Positions 6,741 through 16,866 are shown, counted from the stretch's first letter. The stretch: 64,000 bases of DNA from Bdellovibrio sp. 22V (GCF_030169785.1 NZ_CP125854.1:3100001-3164000), one strand, 5' to 3'. Notes: generated by a model not told the origin, from the sequence alone. Numbers and translations are program-made.

Positions 6741-9002
6741 TTAGAACTGGATCTGAGCACCAATGCCGGCACTCTTTTCCGTGAACATAAACCCCGCTGA
6801 CCAATGCCAAGATGGTCCATACATAAGCGAGATTTCAAATTCGCTGTCACGCTCTCCACCCCAGTCGGGTCTCCATGTGAATTCAGCATCCGAAAATACA
6901 TTCTTCGTCCATTGAAAGCGTTTCTCAAGGTCAAATCTTAATTTACCTTCGTGATTGATAGCAACGTTGACCTCAAACAACATCGGAAGAATGTATCCTA
7001 CACCCAACATTCCGAATCCTTCTTCATGGTAAAGCGTACCTCCGCCGAACACGTTGAAGTAATTCGAGAACCAACGACGGTAGACGAGATCGCCTTCGGT
7101 CTCCCAGTCTTCGCTGAAGGAGAAATTTTTACCATCCATATTTGCAGATTCAACTTCCAAGTTGATCTCATCCCATACTCTCATCAGACGAACCTGCGCC
7201 TTTGCGTGATTGCTGGCTGCTTCGAGTTGAGTATGACTGTAGATGTGTTCGTGAAGATGCGGATCTTTATGGACGTTCGCTTCCATCTCCGGTGTCAGCT
7301 TATAATCGTTGTAACGAACGATTCGCGCCATGCCGGTCTTCATATGGTAAAGGTTGTGACAGTGAAGCATCCACTGGCCGGGCTCATTCGCATAGAACTC
7401 AATAGTGCGCGCCCCATGTGGCGGAACGTCGACCGTGTGCTTAAGTGGAGACCGCTCGCCTTGCGCATTTACAACTCTGAAAAAATGTCCGTGCAAGTGC
7501 ATCGGGTGATGCATCATTGTGTCGTTTTGAAAAACGATACGAACAACTTCACCGCTATTGATTCTGAGCAGGCTGTCCTGGTTGATTGCTTTTCCGTTGA
7601 TGTGCCATACGTAGCGCTCCATGTCCCCACCAAGTACGAGTTTTAGCTCGTGAACTTTGGCTTCTTTAGGAAGAGTTGTAGACTGAAGTGCTGTCAATGC
7701 ATCCACCGTCAGTGTTTCAACCGCAGGTGTTGTCGATGCCGCTTTTGGATCGCGGGCGCCGGCGTTTTGTCTTAACATGGCATCCGACTGAGTTGACCAA
7801 TCGATCGCACCACGTTCGATTGACAACGGCATTGACTCTTTACGAGCACTTTCTTTTTCAGCCTTTTTAGCCTTTGGTGGCTCATGCATCGTGTGGGCGG
7901 AGTGATCCATCGAGTGATGTCCTGCATGATCCGCGTGATCTGAGTGGTCCATTCCTGACATGGAACCAGTACCGTGACCACTGTGGTCCATCGACGCATA
8001 CATATCTGGAAGAGGTTTATCCGGCGCTACGACCTTGGGAGCGCCCGCCATTCCGATCCACGCCGAACCAAAGCCTGTGACATCTTGAACGGTGGCACGC
8101 AGTTCGTAATTCTTATGCTCTGGCAGAGTGACAAGAATATCATATGTTTCAGCCATTCCCATCAAAAGTTCTTTGGCCTGAATAGGCTCAATGTCAACGC
8201 CGTCAGCAGCGATAACTGTCATCGGCACACCCATAGATACATAGAAGTAGCTCGAGGCTGCCGCATTGATGATGCGCACTCTGATCTTTTCTCCTGGATG
8301 TGCGTTAACGAGTTGAGCATCCCTTTTACCGTTGATCAAGAAGGCATCGTAACCGACATCAGAAAGATCCATTCCTCCCATGCGCGTCCACTCATTTTGC
8401 AGATGAGTTTTCAAACCCCCGGCTTGAACAGCGCCGAAGTACGAGCGCATGGAGTCTTTCTTGTAAAGATAGTAATCTCCGTCTTTGCGGAGATTACGAA
8501 TAATTTGATCCGCGTTTTCATCAGACCAGTCACTTAAGACAACGACAGCATCCTTGTCATACTGAAAGGCCTTTTTCTTCGGATGAATGATGAACGCACC
8601 ATACACGCCCTTTTGTTCCTGCACAGCCGTGTGGGAATGGTACCAATACGTTCCATTCTGGCGAATCTTGAATTTAAAAAGACGAGACTTGCCGGGATGA
8701 ATTGGCGGCGTGTTAACATAAGCAACGCCGTCCTCTTCCGGCGGAAGCAGAATACCGTGCCAGTGAATGGAAACCTCCTCATTGGGGATTTCATTTTTTA
8801 CGAGGATCTCTGCGTCGTCTCCCTCTGTAAATTCGAGAGTTGGCGCGGGAATACCGCCATTGACTGTCAGCGCAAAGTCGACTTCTTTCTTGCCGCTCAT
8901 GTTGACCTTTTCATTACGAACAGTCAGTTCATAGCGAACGGTTTTGGCTTCCCCTATTGAGGCAAAAAATAAAATTGAAAGTAAAAGTGTTACATATTTC
9001 AT
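6741..9002 (-). CDS. Multicopper oxidase fused to a CopB-like outer-membrane domain
   Basis: The protein has 753 residues. After a signal peptide (about 1-19) it carries three cupredoxin domains of the CopA/PcoA multicopper oxidase type. Copper motifs are HWHG (80-83), YWYHSHT (119-125), HHPMHLHGHFFRV (498-510) and HCHNLYHMKTGM (547-558), the last holding the type 1 Cys548. A His/Met-rich insert spans about 334-372. From about 580 the sequence changes to amphipathic beta strands like CopB/PcoB (DLVYRRWFSNYFNVFGGG) and ends in Phe, as outer-membrane barrels do. It probably oxidises Cu(I) in the periplasm while tethered to the outer membrane. It lies 29 bases after the ATPase gene, in the same operon. 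Confidence 0.9.
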   Translation of the reverse strand: MKYVTLLLSILFFASIGEAKTVRYELTVRNEKVNMSGKKEVDFALTVNGGIPAPTLEFTEGDDAEILVKNEIPNEEVSIHWHGILLPPEEDGVAYVNTPPIHPGKSRLFKFKIRQNGTYWYHSHTAVQEQKGVYGAFIIHPKKKAFQYDKDAVVVLSDWSDENADQIIRNLRKDGDYYLYKKDSMRSYFGAVQAGGLKTHLQNEWTRMGGMDLSDVGYDAFLINGKRDAQLVNAHPGEKIRVRIINAAASSYFYVSMGVPMTVIAADGVDIEPIQAKELLMGMAETYDILVTLPEHKNYELRATVQDVTGFGSAWIGMAGAPKVVAPDKPLPDMYASMDHSGHGTGSMSGMDHSDHADHAGHHSMDHSAHTMHEPPKAKKAEKESARKESMPLSIERGAIDWSTQSDAMLRQNAGARDPKAASTTPAVETLTVDALTALQSTTLPKEAKVHELKLVLGGDMERYVWHINGKAINQDSLLRINSGEVVRIVFQNDTMMHHPMHLHGHFFRVVNAQGERSPLKHTVDVPPHGARTIEFYANEPGQWMLHCHNLYHMKTGMARIVRYNDYKLTPEMEANVHKDPHLHEHIYSHTQLEAASNHAKAQVRLMRVWDEINLEVESANMDGKNFSFSEDWETEGDLVYRRWFSNYFNVFGGGTLYHEEGFGMLGVGYILPMLFEVNVAINHEGKLRFDLEKRFQWTKNVFSDAEFTWRPDWGGERDSEFEISLMYGPSWHWSAGFMFTEKSAGIGAQIQF

Positions 9003-9031
9003 AATTGTTCTCGCTATTCTTTCTTAACTCA

Positions 9032-11536
9032 CTAACCTTGTGCTTGAATCGGCAACGGACAAGCTGCTTCAGCTTCGTAAGAAGCATTTGCCTCTGTACG
9101 ACTTGAAGGTTTCCAGCGCTTTAAAAGAAGCGCATTCGAAACAACGCTCACGCTACTTAAAGCCATTGCCGCGCCTGCGATCACGGGACTTAGAAGTCCC
9201 AATGCTGCAAGCGGGATTCCTATTACGTTGTAGATAAAGGCCCAGAATAAATTCTGCTTGATCTTACGATACGTTTTTCTGGAAATATCGATCGCATCGG
9301 GAATCAGAAGAGGATTTCCGCGCATCAACGTAATTCCGGCAGTATGCATCGCCACATCTGTTCCTGTCGACATCGCAATTCCTACGTGAGCCGCGGCAAG
9401 TGCTGGAGCATCGTTGATGCCGTCTCCGACCATCGCAACAATTTCGCCTTTGGCTTTCAATTCTTCAATGATACGCGACTTGTCTTGTGGCAAAACTTCG
9501 GCTCTGACTTCGTCGATCCCAAGCTCACGCGCTGCTTTTTCTGCCGCTCCGCGGTTGTCGCCAGTGATCATGACGGTTTTCACGCCTAAACGTTTTAGCT
9601 CTTCGATCGTCGCTTTGGATGTGGCCTTTACTTTGTCTCTAAATGCGATAAGACCCAGAGCTTCCGTTTCGCCTTCCTGCGCGATGAAAGAGACTGTGTT
9701 TCCCTCAGCAGCAAGGCGTGCGGACTCAGCTTCTAGCTTGTGGGTGCTAACACGACGCTCATCCATCAGCCTTTTGGTGCCGATGAAAACAAGCTTGTCG
9801 GCAACCCGGGCTTCAAGACCTCTTCCGGGGATCGCTTGAAATTCGCGAGCGTCATCAAACTCAAGACCACGTTTTCTAGCCTCTTCCATGACCGCCTTTG
9901 CAAGCGGATGTTCAGATCCAGCTTGAACGCTGGCAGCAAGAGTGATGATCTCGTTTTGCGGTTTTTGACTAAGAACGCTTGATACTTGAGGGCGGCCTTC
10001 CGTCAATGTGCCCGTTTTATCAAATGCAACTGTCGTAACGGAGTGAGCGACTTCCAGAGCCTCCGCATCTTTAATAAGAATGCCCGCTTTCGCGCCCTGA
10101 CCTGTTCCAACCATGATGGACGTCGGTGTTGCAAGACCTAAAGCGCACGGACAAGCGATAACAAGGACCGCGACACCGGCGATAATTGCCGATTCCCAGT
10201 CACCTGTGATGAATCCCCATGCAAGAATTGTGATAGCTGCGATGACAAGAACGACAGGAACAAAGATGCTGCTGACTTTATCTACCAGACGTTGAATTGG
10301 AGCTTTCCCCGCTTGTGCGGACTCAACCAGGCGAATGATGCGCGCCAAAGTTGTTTCACTGCCAAGAGCGGCCGTTTGCACAATTAGCAAACCATCCGCA
10401 TTGACGGATCCTCCAGTCACCTTGTCGCCATTGGATTTTGCGACTGGCAAACTTTCACCCGTGATTAAAGACTCATCGATTTGACTTGAACCTTCAATGA
10501 CGATGCCGTCGACGGGAACTCTTTCGCCGGGGCGGACAACAACAAGGTCCCCCAAGCGGACTTCTTCAATAGAAATTTCCAATTCTTTACGGTCTCGTTT
10601 AACACGAGCTGTTTCGGGACGCAGAGCTTGAAGCGCTTTGATAGCGGCTGATGTCTGCTGCTTTGCTTTCGATTCGAGATATTTGCCAAGAAGAATCAAT
10701 GTAATGACGACTGCAGCACTTTCAAAATAAAGATGTCCCGTTCCTTCGTGACCGACATGCTCGCCAAAGCGGGCAACGTAGTAAACGCTTAGAAAATAAG
10801 CCGCTGATGTGCCCAGCGACACAAGAAGATCCATATTGCCGGATTTTGCTTTCACAGCTTTCCATGCCGCTTTATAGAAGCGCGCGCCTAACCAAAACTG
10901 CACCGGGGTTGCAAGCAGAAGCTGCACCCAGCCTGGCGGCATCCAATGAATTCCAAATGGCATTAGCAACATCGGAAGAACCAATGGACTTGAGAGAATT
11001 GCCGCAATAATAAGATGATTGCGCTCTTTCTTTAAAAGTTTTTCTTTTTCCTTATCTAAATTATCCGCAGAGCCTTTTTCTGAACCGACTGGCTTCGCTT
11101 CATAGCCGGCACGGGAGACCGCACCGATCAAATCATTCATTGAGACCAGACCCGGAACGTAGGTGACTTTTGCTTTCTCGGTAGCGAGATTCACAGACGC
11201 TGTCTTTAGGCCGGGCACAGCTTTGAGTGACTTCTCAATTCGGCCCACGCAAGAAGCACAGGTCATACCCTCAATACTAAGTTCAGCTTCTTGAGTTGGC
11301 ACTTCGTACCCGGAATTTTCAATCGCAGCCACGACAAGAGGAAGCTTTGCGGGATTATCCAATTTCACTTTGGCAGATTCCGTAGCGAGACTCACAGAGA
11401 CATCAATAAGGCCTTCAACCTTACGAACTGATTTTTCGATTCGAGCGACGCAAGACGCACATGTCATTCCAGTCACGGGAATGGTGGTCTCAAAATCAGA
11501 TACTTTCGAATCGGTGGTATTTATTAGGTTTTGCAT
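9032..11536 (-). CDS. copA: Cu+-exporting P1B-type ATPase CopA
   Basis: The 834-residue pump has two N-terminal HMA domains (GMTCASC at 23-29 and 90-96), transmembrane helices, the TGE actuator motif (about 359), the ion-site CPC (462-464) and the phosphorylation site DKTGT (506-510). It exports cytoplasmic Cu(I) to the periplasm. I set the start at the ATG at 11536, preceded by GGAGG; the longer frame to 11590 begins with a TTG inside the operator. A CueR-type box lies just upstream, and the oxidase fusion and His-rich peptide follow in the same operon. Confidence 0.95.
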   Translation of the reverse strand: MQNLINTTDSKVSDFETTIPVTGMTCASCVARIEKSVRKVEGLIDVSVSLATESAKVKLDNPAKLPLVVAAIENSGYEVPTQEAELSIEGMTCASCVGRIEKSLKAVPGLKTASVNLATEKAKVTYVPGLVSMNDLIGAVSRAGYEAKPVGSEKGSADNLDKEKEKLLKKERNHLIIAAILSSPLVLPMLLMPFGIHWMPPGWVQLLLATPVQFWLGARFYKAAWKAVKAKSGNMDLLVSLGTSAAYFLSVYYVARFGEHVGHEGTGHLYFESAAVVITLILLGKYLESKAKQQTSAAIKALQALRPETARVKRDRKELEISIEEVRLGDLVVVRPGERVPVDGIVIEGSSQIDESLITGESLPVAKSNGDKVTGGSVNADGLLIVQTAALGSETTLARIIRLVESAQAGKAPIQRLVDKVSSIFVPVVLVIAAITILAWGFITGDWESAIIAGVAVLVIACPCALGLATPTSIMVGTGQGAKAGILIKDAEALEVAHSVTTVAFDKTGTLTEGRPQVSSVLSQKPQNEIITLAASVQAGSEHPLAKAVMEEARKRGLEFDDAREFQAIPGRGLEARVADKLVFIGTKRLMDERRVSTHKLEAESARLAAEGNTVSFIAQEGETEALGLIAFRDKVKATSKATIEELKRLGVKTVMITGDNRGAAEKAARELGIDEVRAEVLPQDKSRIIEELKAKGEIVAMVGDGINDAPALAAAHVGIAMSTGTDVAMHTAGITLMRGNPLLIPDAIDISRKTYRKIKQNLFWAFIYNVIGIPLAALGLLSPVIAGAAMALSSVSVVSNALLLKRWKPSSRTEANASYEAEAACPLPIQAQG

Positions 11537-11565
11537 TTTCAGTTCCTCCAACACAATCCACTCTA

Positions 11566-11590
11566 GGGCTTCCAATTGTTGGAAGGTCAA
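11566..11590 (-). promoter_or_regulatory. CueR-type operator/promoter for copA
   Basis: On the minus strand: TTGACC, then TTCC-AACAATT-GGAA, then CCCTAGAGT. It is almost the same as the box before the reductase gene and lies about 30 bases upstream of the copA start. Confidence 0.8.
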
Positions 11591-11672
11591 GGGTCCAAAG
11601 TCATTTTTTGGGGGTTGTGTCGTAAAAAACCGTTATAATTCCTCATTTTAGGACATTCGCTACAAGGCGTCT

Positions 11673-11700
11673 TAACCTTCCAGTCGTTGGAATCTCGACC
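11673..11700. promoter_or_regulatory. Degenerate fourth CueR-like box
   Basis: TTAACCTTCC-AGTCGTT-GGAA keeps the palindrome core and a near-consensus -35 when read on the plus strand. No -10 or plus-strand gene follows, only the 3' end of the second ATPase gene in antisense. It could be a decoy, a remnant, or an upstream binding site for copA. Confidence 0.4.
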
Positions 11701-11711
11701 AGAGTGGAGGC

Positions 11712-13949
11712 TTAGACCTCGAATTTTTTACTCCTTAATCGCAGGGAATTCCCAATAACAGACACCGAACTTAAGCTCATAGCCGCGGCGGCAATCATGG
11801 GGCTTAGCAGAAGCCCCGTAAACGGGTAAAGAACTCCCGCAGCGACAGGCACTCCCAGAGTGTTATAGATAAATGCAAAGAAGAGGTTTTGCTTAATATT
11901 TTTCAGAGTTGCCTCACTTAAAGCCCTTGCTCTTACAATCCCTGTCAGATCACCTTTAATTAAGGTGACGCCAGCGCTATTCATAGCCACATCCGTTCCC
12001 GTCCCCATGGCAATACCCACCTGAGCTTGCGCCAGTGCGGGAGCATCGTTGATACCATCGCCTGCCATTGCGACGAACTTTCCTTCCGATTGCAGTTTTT
12101 TGATAACGTCGGCTTTTCCTTGCGGAAGAACATCAGCGAAATAATCATCTAAGCCCACTTTTTTCGCCACGGCCTGTGCTGTTTTCTCATTGTCTCCGGT
12201 CATCATGATTACTTTGATGCCGGATTCCCTTAAAGCTTGAATCGCAGGAATGGTTGTTTCCTTGATCGGGTCCGTAACGCCTAAAAGACCTGCGATATTG
12301 CCGTCAATTCCTACATACATCACGGTCTGTCCGTCTTCGCGCAGTTTGTTCGCTTCGGCCTCTGCATTTTCTAAAGGAATCGACAGCTCTTCAAAGAGGG
12401 CTTTGTTTCCGATCGCCACGCGATGATTTTTGATTCGAGCTTGTGCTCCTTTGCCAGTGATGGATTTAAAATCCTGGGTTTCACTGAATGTTATACGTCG
12501 TTCCTCAGCTCCCACGACAATTGCGTGAGCCAGCGGATGTTCACTGGCTTTTTCCAGACTCGCGGAAAGAGATAAAAACTCCTCTTCGGAAAACTTCCCG
12601 AATGGTTTTACAGTGACGAGTTTGGGTTTTCCATGCGTGAGCGTTCCTGTTTTATCTACCACGATCGTATCCACTTTTCGCATCATCTCGATCGCTTCGG
12701 CATTTCTAAATAAAACACCCATCGAGGCGCCACGTCCTGAAGCCACCATGATTGACATCGGTGTCGCAAGACCCAAGGCACAAGGGCACGCAATAATAAG
12801 AACGGCGACGGCATTAATAATTCCGTGAGCGAGTTTTGGATCTGGTCCCCACAAGGACCACACCGCAAATGCAATAAGCGCAATGACGATCACCGATGGC
12901 ACGAAGATCGCTGAAACCTGATCGACCAATTTTTGAATCGGCGCGCGAGAGCGCTGAGCTTCGGCCACCATCTGCACGATTTGGGACAACAATGTGTCTT
13001 TTCCGACTTTCTCCGCTTCAATGACTAAGGAGCCCGTGCCGTTGATGGTTGCGCCAACAACTTTTGCTCCCGGGAGTTTTTCAACGGGGATCGGCTCCCC
13101 TGAAACCATCGACTCATCGACGGAGGACTGACCGGAAAGAACTTTGCCGTCGACTGGGATTTTTTCTCCGGGCCGTACTCGAAATTGATCTCCCACGTGG
13201 ATATGTTCAACGGGAATGTCGACTTCGCTGCCATCGGGATTCACTTTTCTTGCAGTCTTCGGTGCTAATCCTAAGAGCGACTTAATAGCAGAGCTTGTTT
13301 GTCCTCGCGCGCGAAGTTCTAAGACTTGTCCTAACAATACCAAGGTGACAATGACTGCGGCGGCCTCGAAATAAAGTCCCACCTCCCCTGTCATCGGATC
13401 TTTAAACGAAGCGGGAAAGACATTCGGAAAAACAATTGCCACTACGCTGTAGACGTATGCAACAGCGACTCCGAGTCCAATTAAGGTGAACATGTTCATG
13501 CTTTTGTTTTTAAGTGACTGCCAAAATCTTTCAAAGAAAGGCCAACCTCCCCACAGAACGACTGGAGTTGCGAGTGCGAGTTCGACCCATTTGAAAACCG
13601 AATAAAGGGTTTCAGAGGCAAAAAGACGGCGGCCTCCCATTGTCAGCATTAAGAGCGGGATACTTAGAATCGCGCTGACCCAAAAACGTTTTTTCATATC
13701 CAGGTATTCGCGGTTGTCTTCTTCTTGCTCCAAGGAAACCGTCACGGGCTCGAGGGCCATACCACAGATGGGACAATTTCCTGGGCCCTTTTGGCGGATC
13801 TGGGGATGCATGGGGCAAGTGTACTCGGTGTCGGCCGTTTGATTTTTCGGCTCTGGTTTTGGAGGTGGTGCTGGATGATGGTGGCTGTGGTGATGATGAG
13901 TATGAGTATGCGTTTGCGGCGACTGCTGATTATGATTGTGTGATTTCAT
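11712..13949 (-). CDS. Second P1B-type copper ATPase with His-rich N-terminus
   Basis: The 745-residue pump begins with a His-rich tail (about residues 4-25), then a heavy-metal-binding domain (TCPMHPQ at 44-50, CPICGMAL at 59-66) in place of HMA domains. It has the CPC ion site (388-390) and DKTGT (432-436). CPC predicts monovalent copper or silver. I chose the ATG at 13949, which has GGAG upstream; the longer frame adds a poorly supported extension. It has its own promoter region without a CueR box, so it is probably regulated differently from copA. Confidence 0.92.
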   Translation of the reverse strand: MKSHNHNQQSPQTHTHTHHHHSHHHPAPPPKPEPKNQTADTEYTCPMHPQIRQKGPGNCPICGMALEPVTVSLEQEEDNREYLDMKKRFWVSAILSIPLLMLTMGGRRLFASETLYSVFKWVELALATPVVLWGGWPFFERFWQSLKNKSMNMFTLIGLGVAVAYVYSVVAIVFPNVFPASFKDPMTGEVGLYFEAAAVIVTLVLLGQVLELRARGQTSSAIKSLLGLAPKTARKVNPDGSEVDIPVEHIHVGDQFRVRPGEKIPVDGKVLSGQSSVDESMVSGEPIPVEKLPGAKVVGATINGTGSLVIEAEKVGKDTLLSQIVQMVAEAQRSRAPIQKLVDQVSAIFVPSVIVIALIAFAVWSLWGPDPKLAHGIINAVAVLIIACPCALGLATPMSIMVASGRGASMGVLFRNAEAIEMMRKVDTIVVDKTGTLTHGKPKLVTVKPFGKFSEEEFLSLSASLEKASEHPLAHAIVVGAEERRITFSETQDFKSITGKGAQARIKNHRVAIGNKALFEELSIPLENAEAEANKLREDGQTVMYVGIDGNIAGLLGVTDPIKETTIPAIQALRESGIKVIMMTGDNEKTAQAVAKKVGLDDYFADVLPQGKADVIKKLQSEGKFVAMAGDGINDAPALAQAQVGIAMGTGTDVAMNSAGVTLIKGDLTGIVRARALSEATLKNIKQNLFFAFIYNTLGVPVAAGVLYPFTGLLLSPMIAAAAMSLSSVSVIGNSLRLRSKKFEV

Positions 13950-14003
13950 GACAACTCCGTATGCCCCTTGATTGTCGATAGTTGAGCAGCCTAGGGTCAA
14001 TAC

Positions 14004-14020
14004 TGAAGGACGGAATTGTG
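14004..14020. repeat. 17-base element shared with 31078-31094
   Basis: TGAAGGACGGAATTGTG occurs here, about 55 bases upstream of the second ATPase gene, and again between the outer-membrane protein and sigma-factor genes at 31 kb. Both copies have the same orientation relative to the downstream minus-strand metal gene. A shared regulatory site is inferred. Confidence 0.5.
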
Positions 14021-14031
14021 GGAAGGCAAAG

Positions 14032-14160
14032 TTAATTCTTCGCTAACGCCTTTTTCAAAAGATCTCTATGCTTTTGATCGGAGTGCATCACTGAAAGAGT
14101 GTTGTCTGTACTGAAAAAGCAATTTTGCAAACACTCTAAGATCTCAGAGAAGCATCTAGT
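14032..14160 (-). pseudogene. Coding remnant overlapping the end of the 14.1-14.5 kb gene
   Basis: In a different frame from the neighbouring gene, the minus strand reads a convincing C-terminus (SEILECLQNCFFSTDN, then [18 protein letters not shown] and a TAA at 14032-14034). It has no credible start of its own. It may be the true end of the adjacent gene after a frameshift near 14140-14165, or debris of a second gene. No family was recognised. Confidence 0.35.
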
Positions 14161-14522
14161 AATCGCGACGCCTCGCCTGCTAACCGAGTGATCTCTCCCC
14201 AACGCGGATCCACCAAAATTTCTTCCTCTTTAAGTCCAAGCTTAATTGCATCTTCCGCAAATGCGTTAAAGGCATTATAAAATGGACTGAGAGTATTAGC
14301 TTCTGACTCACTCAGTAAGCCTGTGGCCACCGAATAAGCAAGGTCTTGGCTTGAAAGACAATCACCCAAAAACATCTCTACATCTTCAGCAAAAGATCGA
14401 ATAACGCTTGGATTATTTCCAGCCCACTCAAGCTTGGTTCTCTCAAGATCAGCCGTATCAATAAGAAAATCGGCGATAAAATTCCGCCAATTCTTTCGAG
14501 CTTCGGGAGTCATCTTAACCAT
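14136..14522 (-). CDS. Hypothetical helical protein
   Basis: This protein has about 128 residues from the ATG at 14522, which has AAGGA 9 bases upstream; an in-frame ATG at 14531 lacks that spacing. It has no signal peptide and is predicted mostly helical and acidic. No domain was recognised. Its end overlaps another coding-looking frame that continues to 14032, so the annotated C-terminus may result from a frameshift. It lies beside tRNA-His and is probably accessory. Confidence 0.5.
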   Translation of the reverse strand: MVKMTPEARKNWRNFIADFLIDTADLERTKLEWAGNNPSVIRSFAEDVEMFLGDCLSSQDLAYSVATGLLSESEANTLSPFYNAFNAFAEDAIKLGLKEEEILVDPRWGEITRLAGEASRLLDASLRS

Positions 14523-14605
14523 TATCCACATCCTTAAGAAACGCTTGAATCCTTATTCTTTGAATCGTCACAAATAAAAAAATTGATATAAGATCATCAA
14601 CCTAT

Positions 14606-14872
14606 TTATTGCTCTGTAATGAGATTAAGGCACTCAGTGTTTCTCTGATAACTCCCGATAGTCTCACGATTTCCCTTAGATAAAAACTCAGCCATAGAAA
14701 AATCCCTTATATGGGCCGAGTCAGCGTTTAGGGACGATTCAACAAAGTTAGGCTCAAAGTTGTACTTTAGTTGCACCAAGCACTGTGTTTCATTGTGGTG
14801 TTTTGTGTTGCACGAATTTTTAAACGAAATTAAACGCGCAACGAGACTCGTTAACGATTTCGGATACTTAGA
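14606..14872 (-). pseudogene. Truncated reading frame beside tRNA-His
   Basis: An 88-codon open frame on the minus strand ends at 14606-14608 and reads like real protein (for example NTKHHNETQCLVQLKYNF and GSYQRNTECLNLITEQ). Its first possible start is only a TTG/GTG pair at 14779/14776, leaving about 30 coding-like codons upstream. It is either a small gene with a rare start or a gene that lost its 5' end next to the tRNA. Apart from this frame, nothing else is seen in the roughly 380-base gap. Confidence 0.35.
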
Positions 14873-14900
14873 TTATTCAGGGATAAAAAGAGAAGAAAAA

Positions 14901-14977
14901 TGGGGTGACTGACGGGGCTTGAACCCGCGACACTCGGAATCACAATCCGATGCTCTACCAACTGAGCTACAGCCACC
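14901..14977 (-). tRNA. tRNA-His (GTG)
   Basis: The minus strand folds as a full cloverleaf: acceptor GTGGCTG/CAGTCAC, D arm with AGCTCAGTTGGTAGAGC, anticodon GTG at 14941-14943 in the loop TTGTGAT, and T arm with GGGTTCAAGCCCC. The extra 5' G (-1) opposite C73, the hallmark of tRNA-His, is encoded at 14977, and the 3' CCA is encoded at 14901-14903. Confidence 0.97.
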
Positions 14978-14991
14978 ACAAAGGAAGGTCT

Positions 14992-15020
14992 TTTATAGGA
15001 CTTTGTTGTCCAAAGTGCAA
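14992..15020 (-). promoter_or_regulatory. Sigma-70 promoter of tRNA-His
   Basis: On the minus strand TTGCAC (15020-15015) and TATAAA (14997-14992) are separated by exactly 17 bases. The -10 ends 15 bases before the tRNA. Confidence 0.7.
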
Positions 15021-15059
15021 GAGGGAATTTAACCGACTTGCGGGTTTTTTGGAAAAATC

Positions 15060-16031
15060 TTAATAATCACAAGGGGCTACGCGGGGCTGCGGGCGGCAGG
15101 AGGTGCTGGATTTTTCAGCACTCAGGACAGTTTCTTCGGCCCATTCCCCGTTTGCGTTGCAGCGTCGACGCACACAAGAAGCCCCGGCATCGACCGCGCA
15201 GGCCTTCTTTTCTGATTTAGGATTGTTCAAACAAACCCACGCGCATTCGTTAAATTTCGCCGGAGGAGCCGAGCAAATCACGCCTTCACGTTTGGCTTTG
15301 GCGATAGCTTCCCGCGCACGAGCCTGTTTTTTAGCGATATCCTGACGACGTTTTTTCTCTTCGTCAGCCGCTCGGCTGAGCTCTTTCGCATCAAGCGAAG
15401 TCACCGACGTCAACTGACCCTTGGGAATCTTCTTTCCTTTTAAAAGAACATCGTAAGAAATTTCCCCGCCCTCAAGGACCCCTTGAAACCCGGCTTGCTG
15501 CCCGGTCTTCACAGTGACGGATTCCTCCCCGTTCAGAGCGGAAAATTCAATTGTGCCTTCAAGAACCTTAACTCCGGCAAAAGCTTTCGTTGGATAAATC
15601 GAAAAAATAAAATCACCCGGCGGAGCAATGAACTCGAACAGATCCGAGCGCAGAGCGATGTTGTACCGAGGCTTTTCTTTACCTCGTTGAGTCCACTGCA
15701 TCTCTCCGGATTTTAAAATCAAAACCGGCGCATCGCCTTCTTCCCAACTAATGATCGGAATGGAAAGAACGCTGTCGCCCATCAAAGTGACCATGCGGTT
15801 TTCATCAAGTTGAACTTTGACTTGTCCTGATAAAGACGTTTCAAGAAGAGCCTTCTCGCGCAGAATCTGCTTATTGCGAACTTGCAGGCGCTTGCCATCT
15901 TTGCCCGTCACCCAAACTTGTCCGTACCATTCTTTAACGAGAGGATACTTCACGACCGCGTGAGCATTGAAAGCGACCATCATCACCAAAAGTGAAAGTA
16001 ATCCTTTAACCTTGAGACTTTTTGCGAACAC
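15060..16031 (-). CDS. Exported FecR-domain protein with Cys-rich tail
   Basis: The 323-residue protein has a signal peptide (ending FNAHA). A FecR-like beta domain at about 30-190 contains the pattern of LLETSLSGQVKVQLDENRMVTL and KVLEGTIEF. A charged helix follows (about 225-255), then a C-terminal segment with about ten cysteines. FecR domains outside iron signalling usually act as periplasmic sensing or binding modules. It starts inside the 3' end of the upstream glycosyltransferase gene (26-base overlap), so the two are translationally coupled. The exact role is unknown. Confidence 0.8.
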   Translation of the reverse strand: MFAKSLKVKGLLSLLVMMVAFNAHAVVKYPLVKEWYGQVWVTGKDGKRLQVRNKQILREKALLETSLSGQVKVQLDENRMVTLMGDSVLSIPIISWEEGDAPVLILKSGEMQWTQRGKEKPRYNIALRSDLFEFIAPPGDFIFSIYPTKAFAGVKVLEGTIEFSALNGEESVTVKTGQQAGFQGVLEGGEISYDVLLKGKKIPKGQLTSVTSLDAKELSRAADEEKKRRQDIAKKQARAREAIAKAKREGVICSAPPAKFNECAWVCLNNPKSEKKACAVDAGASCVRRRCNANGEWAEETVLSAEKSSTSCRPQPRVAPCDY

Positions 16032-16797
16032 GTTCCATCTCCCACACTTTGGCGAATTTTAAAAACAAAGAGTAAGCGGCTCCGACAGAAATGATAAACC
16101 CGGGTAAACCATCGCGGAAACCGCCTTTAAAAAAGTACGTCTCTACAAACTTACCCCAGGGCTTAAAGATCAACTTGAAGTAGGAAAAGCGCTTCCCCTT
16201 AGCAACCATCTGCTGAGCACCCAAAGTGGAGTAACGATCGTTCGTGCGCACCTGATCGCTTAAGTCGTCGAACACCCAGTGAAGCAGATCTTTCTTCATC
16301 TTGAGGGTTCTTTTTACTTCCACTTTTTCATGTAAGGCTGCGGAATTCCACTGCGATTTATCTTTATTAAACAGGCGAAGCTGATAATCGGGATACCAGC
16401 CTCCATGCGAAATCCAGCGCCCCAAATGGAAGGACTTGCGCGGGAACAGATACCCCGCCTCGGAGTCCAAATCCGTAAACTTTTGCATGATCTCGGCCGC
16501 CAGGTCAGGACTCAAAGCTTCGTCAGCATCAAGAGAAAGAACCCAAGGGTTTTTCGCCTGAGAGGTGGCGAAGGCCTTCTGAGGACCGAAACCGCGCCAA
16601 GCTTCTTTAAAAACACGGGCGCCACATTTTTCAGCAATCTCAACGGTGCGATCCGTCGAAAAGCTATCGACCACGACGACGTCGTCGGCGAAGGGAGCGG
16701 AGCGAATACAGCGCTCAATGTGGTTTTCTTCATTCAAAGTGATGATCACGAGAGATATTGGAAGTTTCGTCACCCTTTTAGGGTCTCTTTGGATCAA
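16006..16797 (-). CDS. Family 2 glycosyltransferase, WaaE/KdtX-like
   Basis: The 263-residue protein has a GT-A fold: N-terminal LVIITLNEENHIERC, the nucleotide-binding DDVVVVDSFSTDRT and the metal-binding DADEALS. A C-terminal hydrophobic stretch may attach it to the membrane. It resembles lipopolysaccharide core beta-1,4-glucosyltransferases (WaaE/KdtX) and probably adds a sugar to LPS core at the inner membrane. The start is uncertain: a TTG at 16797 or a GTG at 16773, neither with a strong ribosome binding site. It is divergent from the mreB operon. Confidence 0.85.
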   Translation of the reverse strand: MIQRDPKRVTKLPISLVIITLNEENHIERCIRSAPFADDVVVVDSFSTDRTVEIAEKCGARVFKEAWRGFGPQKAFATSQAKNPWVLSLDADEALSPDLAAEIMQKFTDLDSEAGYLFPRKSFHLGRWISHGGWYPDYQLRLFNKDKSQWNSAALHEKVEVKRTLKMKKDLLHWVFDDLSDQVRTNDRYSTLGAQQMVAKGKRFSYFKLIFKPWGKFVETYFFKGGFRDGLPGFIISVGAAYSLFLKFAKVWEMERVRKKSQG

Positions 16798-16866
16798 GGT
16801 CTTGTCAAACGATTCGCAACTCGCTACGATTTTTGCGTGCGCGTTTGCTGCGAAAGGTTTTTATAC

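Noticed and set aside
6951-7646. A 231-codon plus-strand frame opposite the multicopper oxidase gene
   Set aside because: It lies fully antisense to a well-supported gene, has no ribosome binding site and shows no domain or signal peptide.
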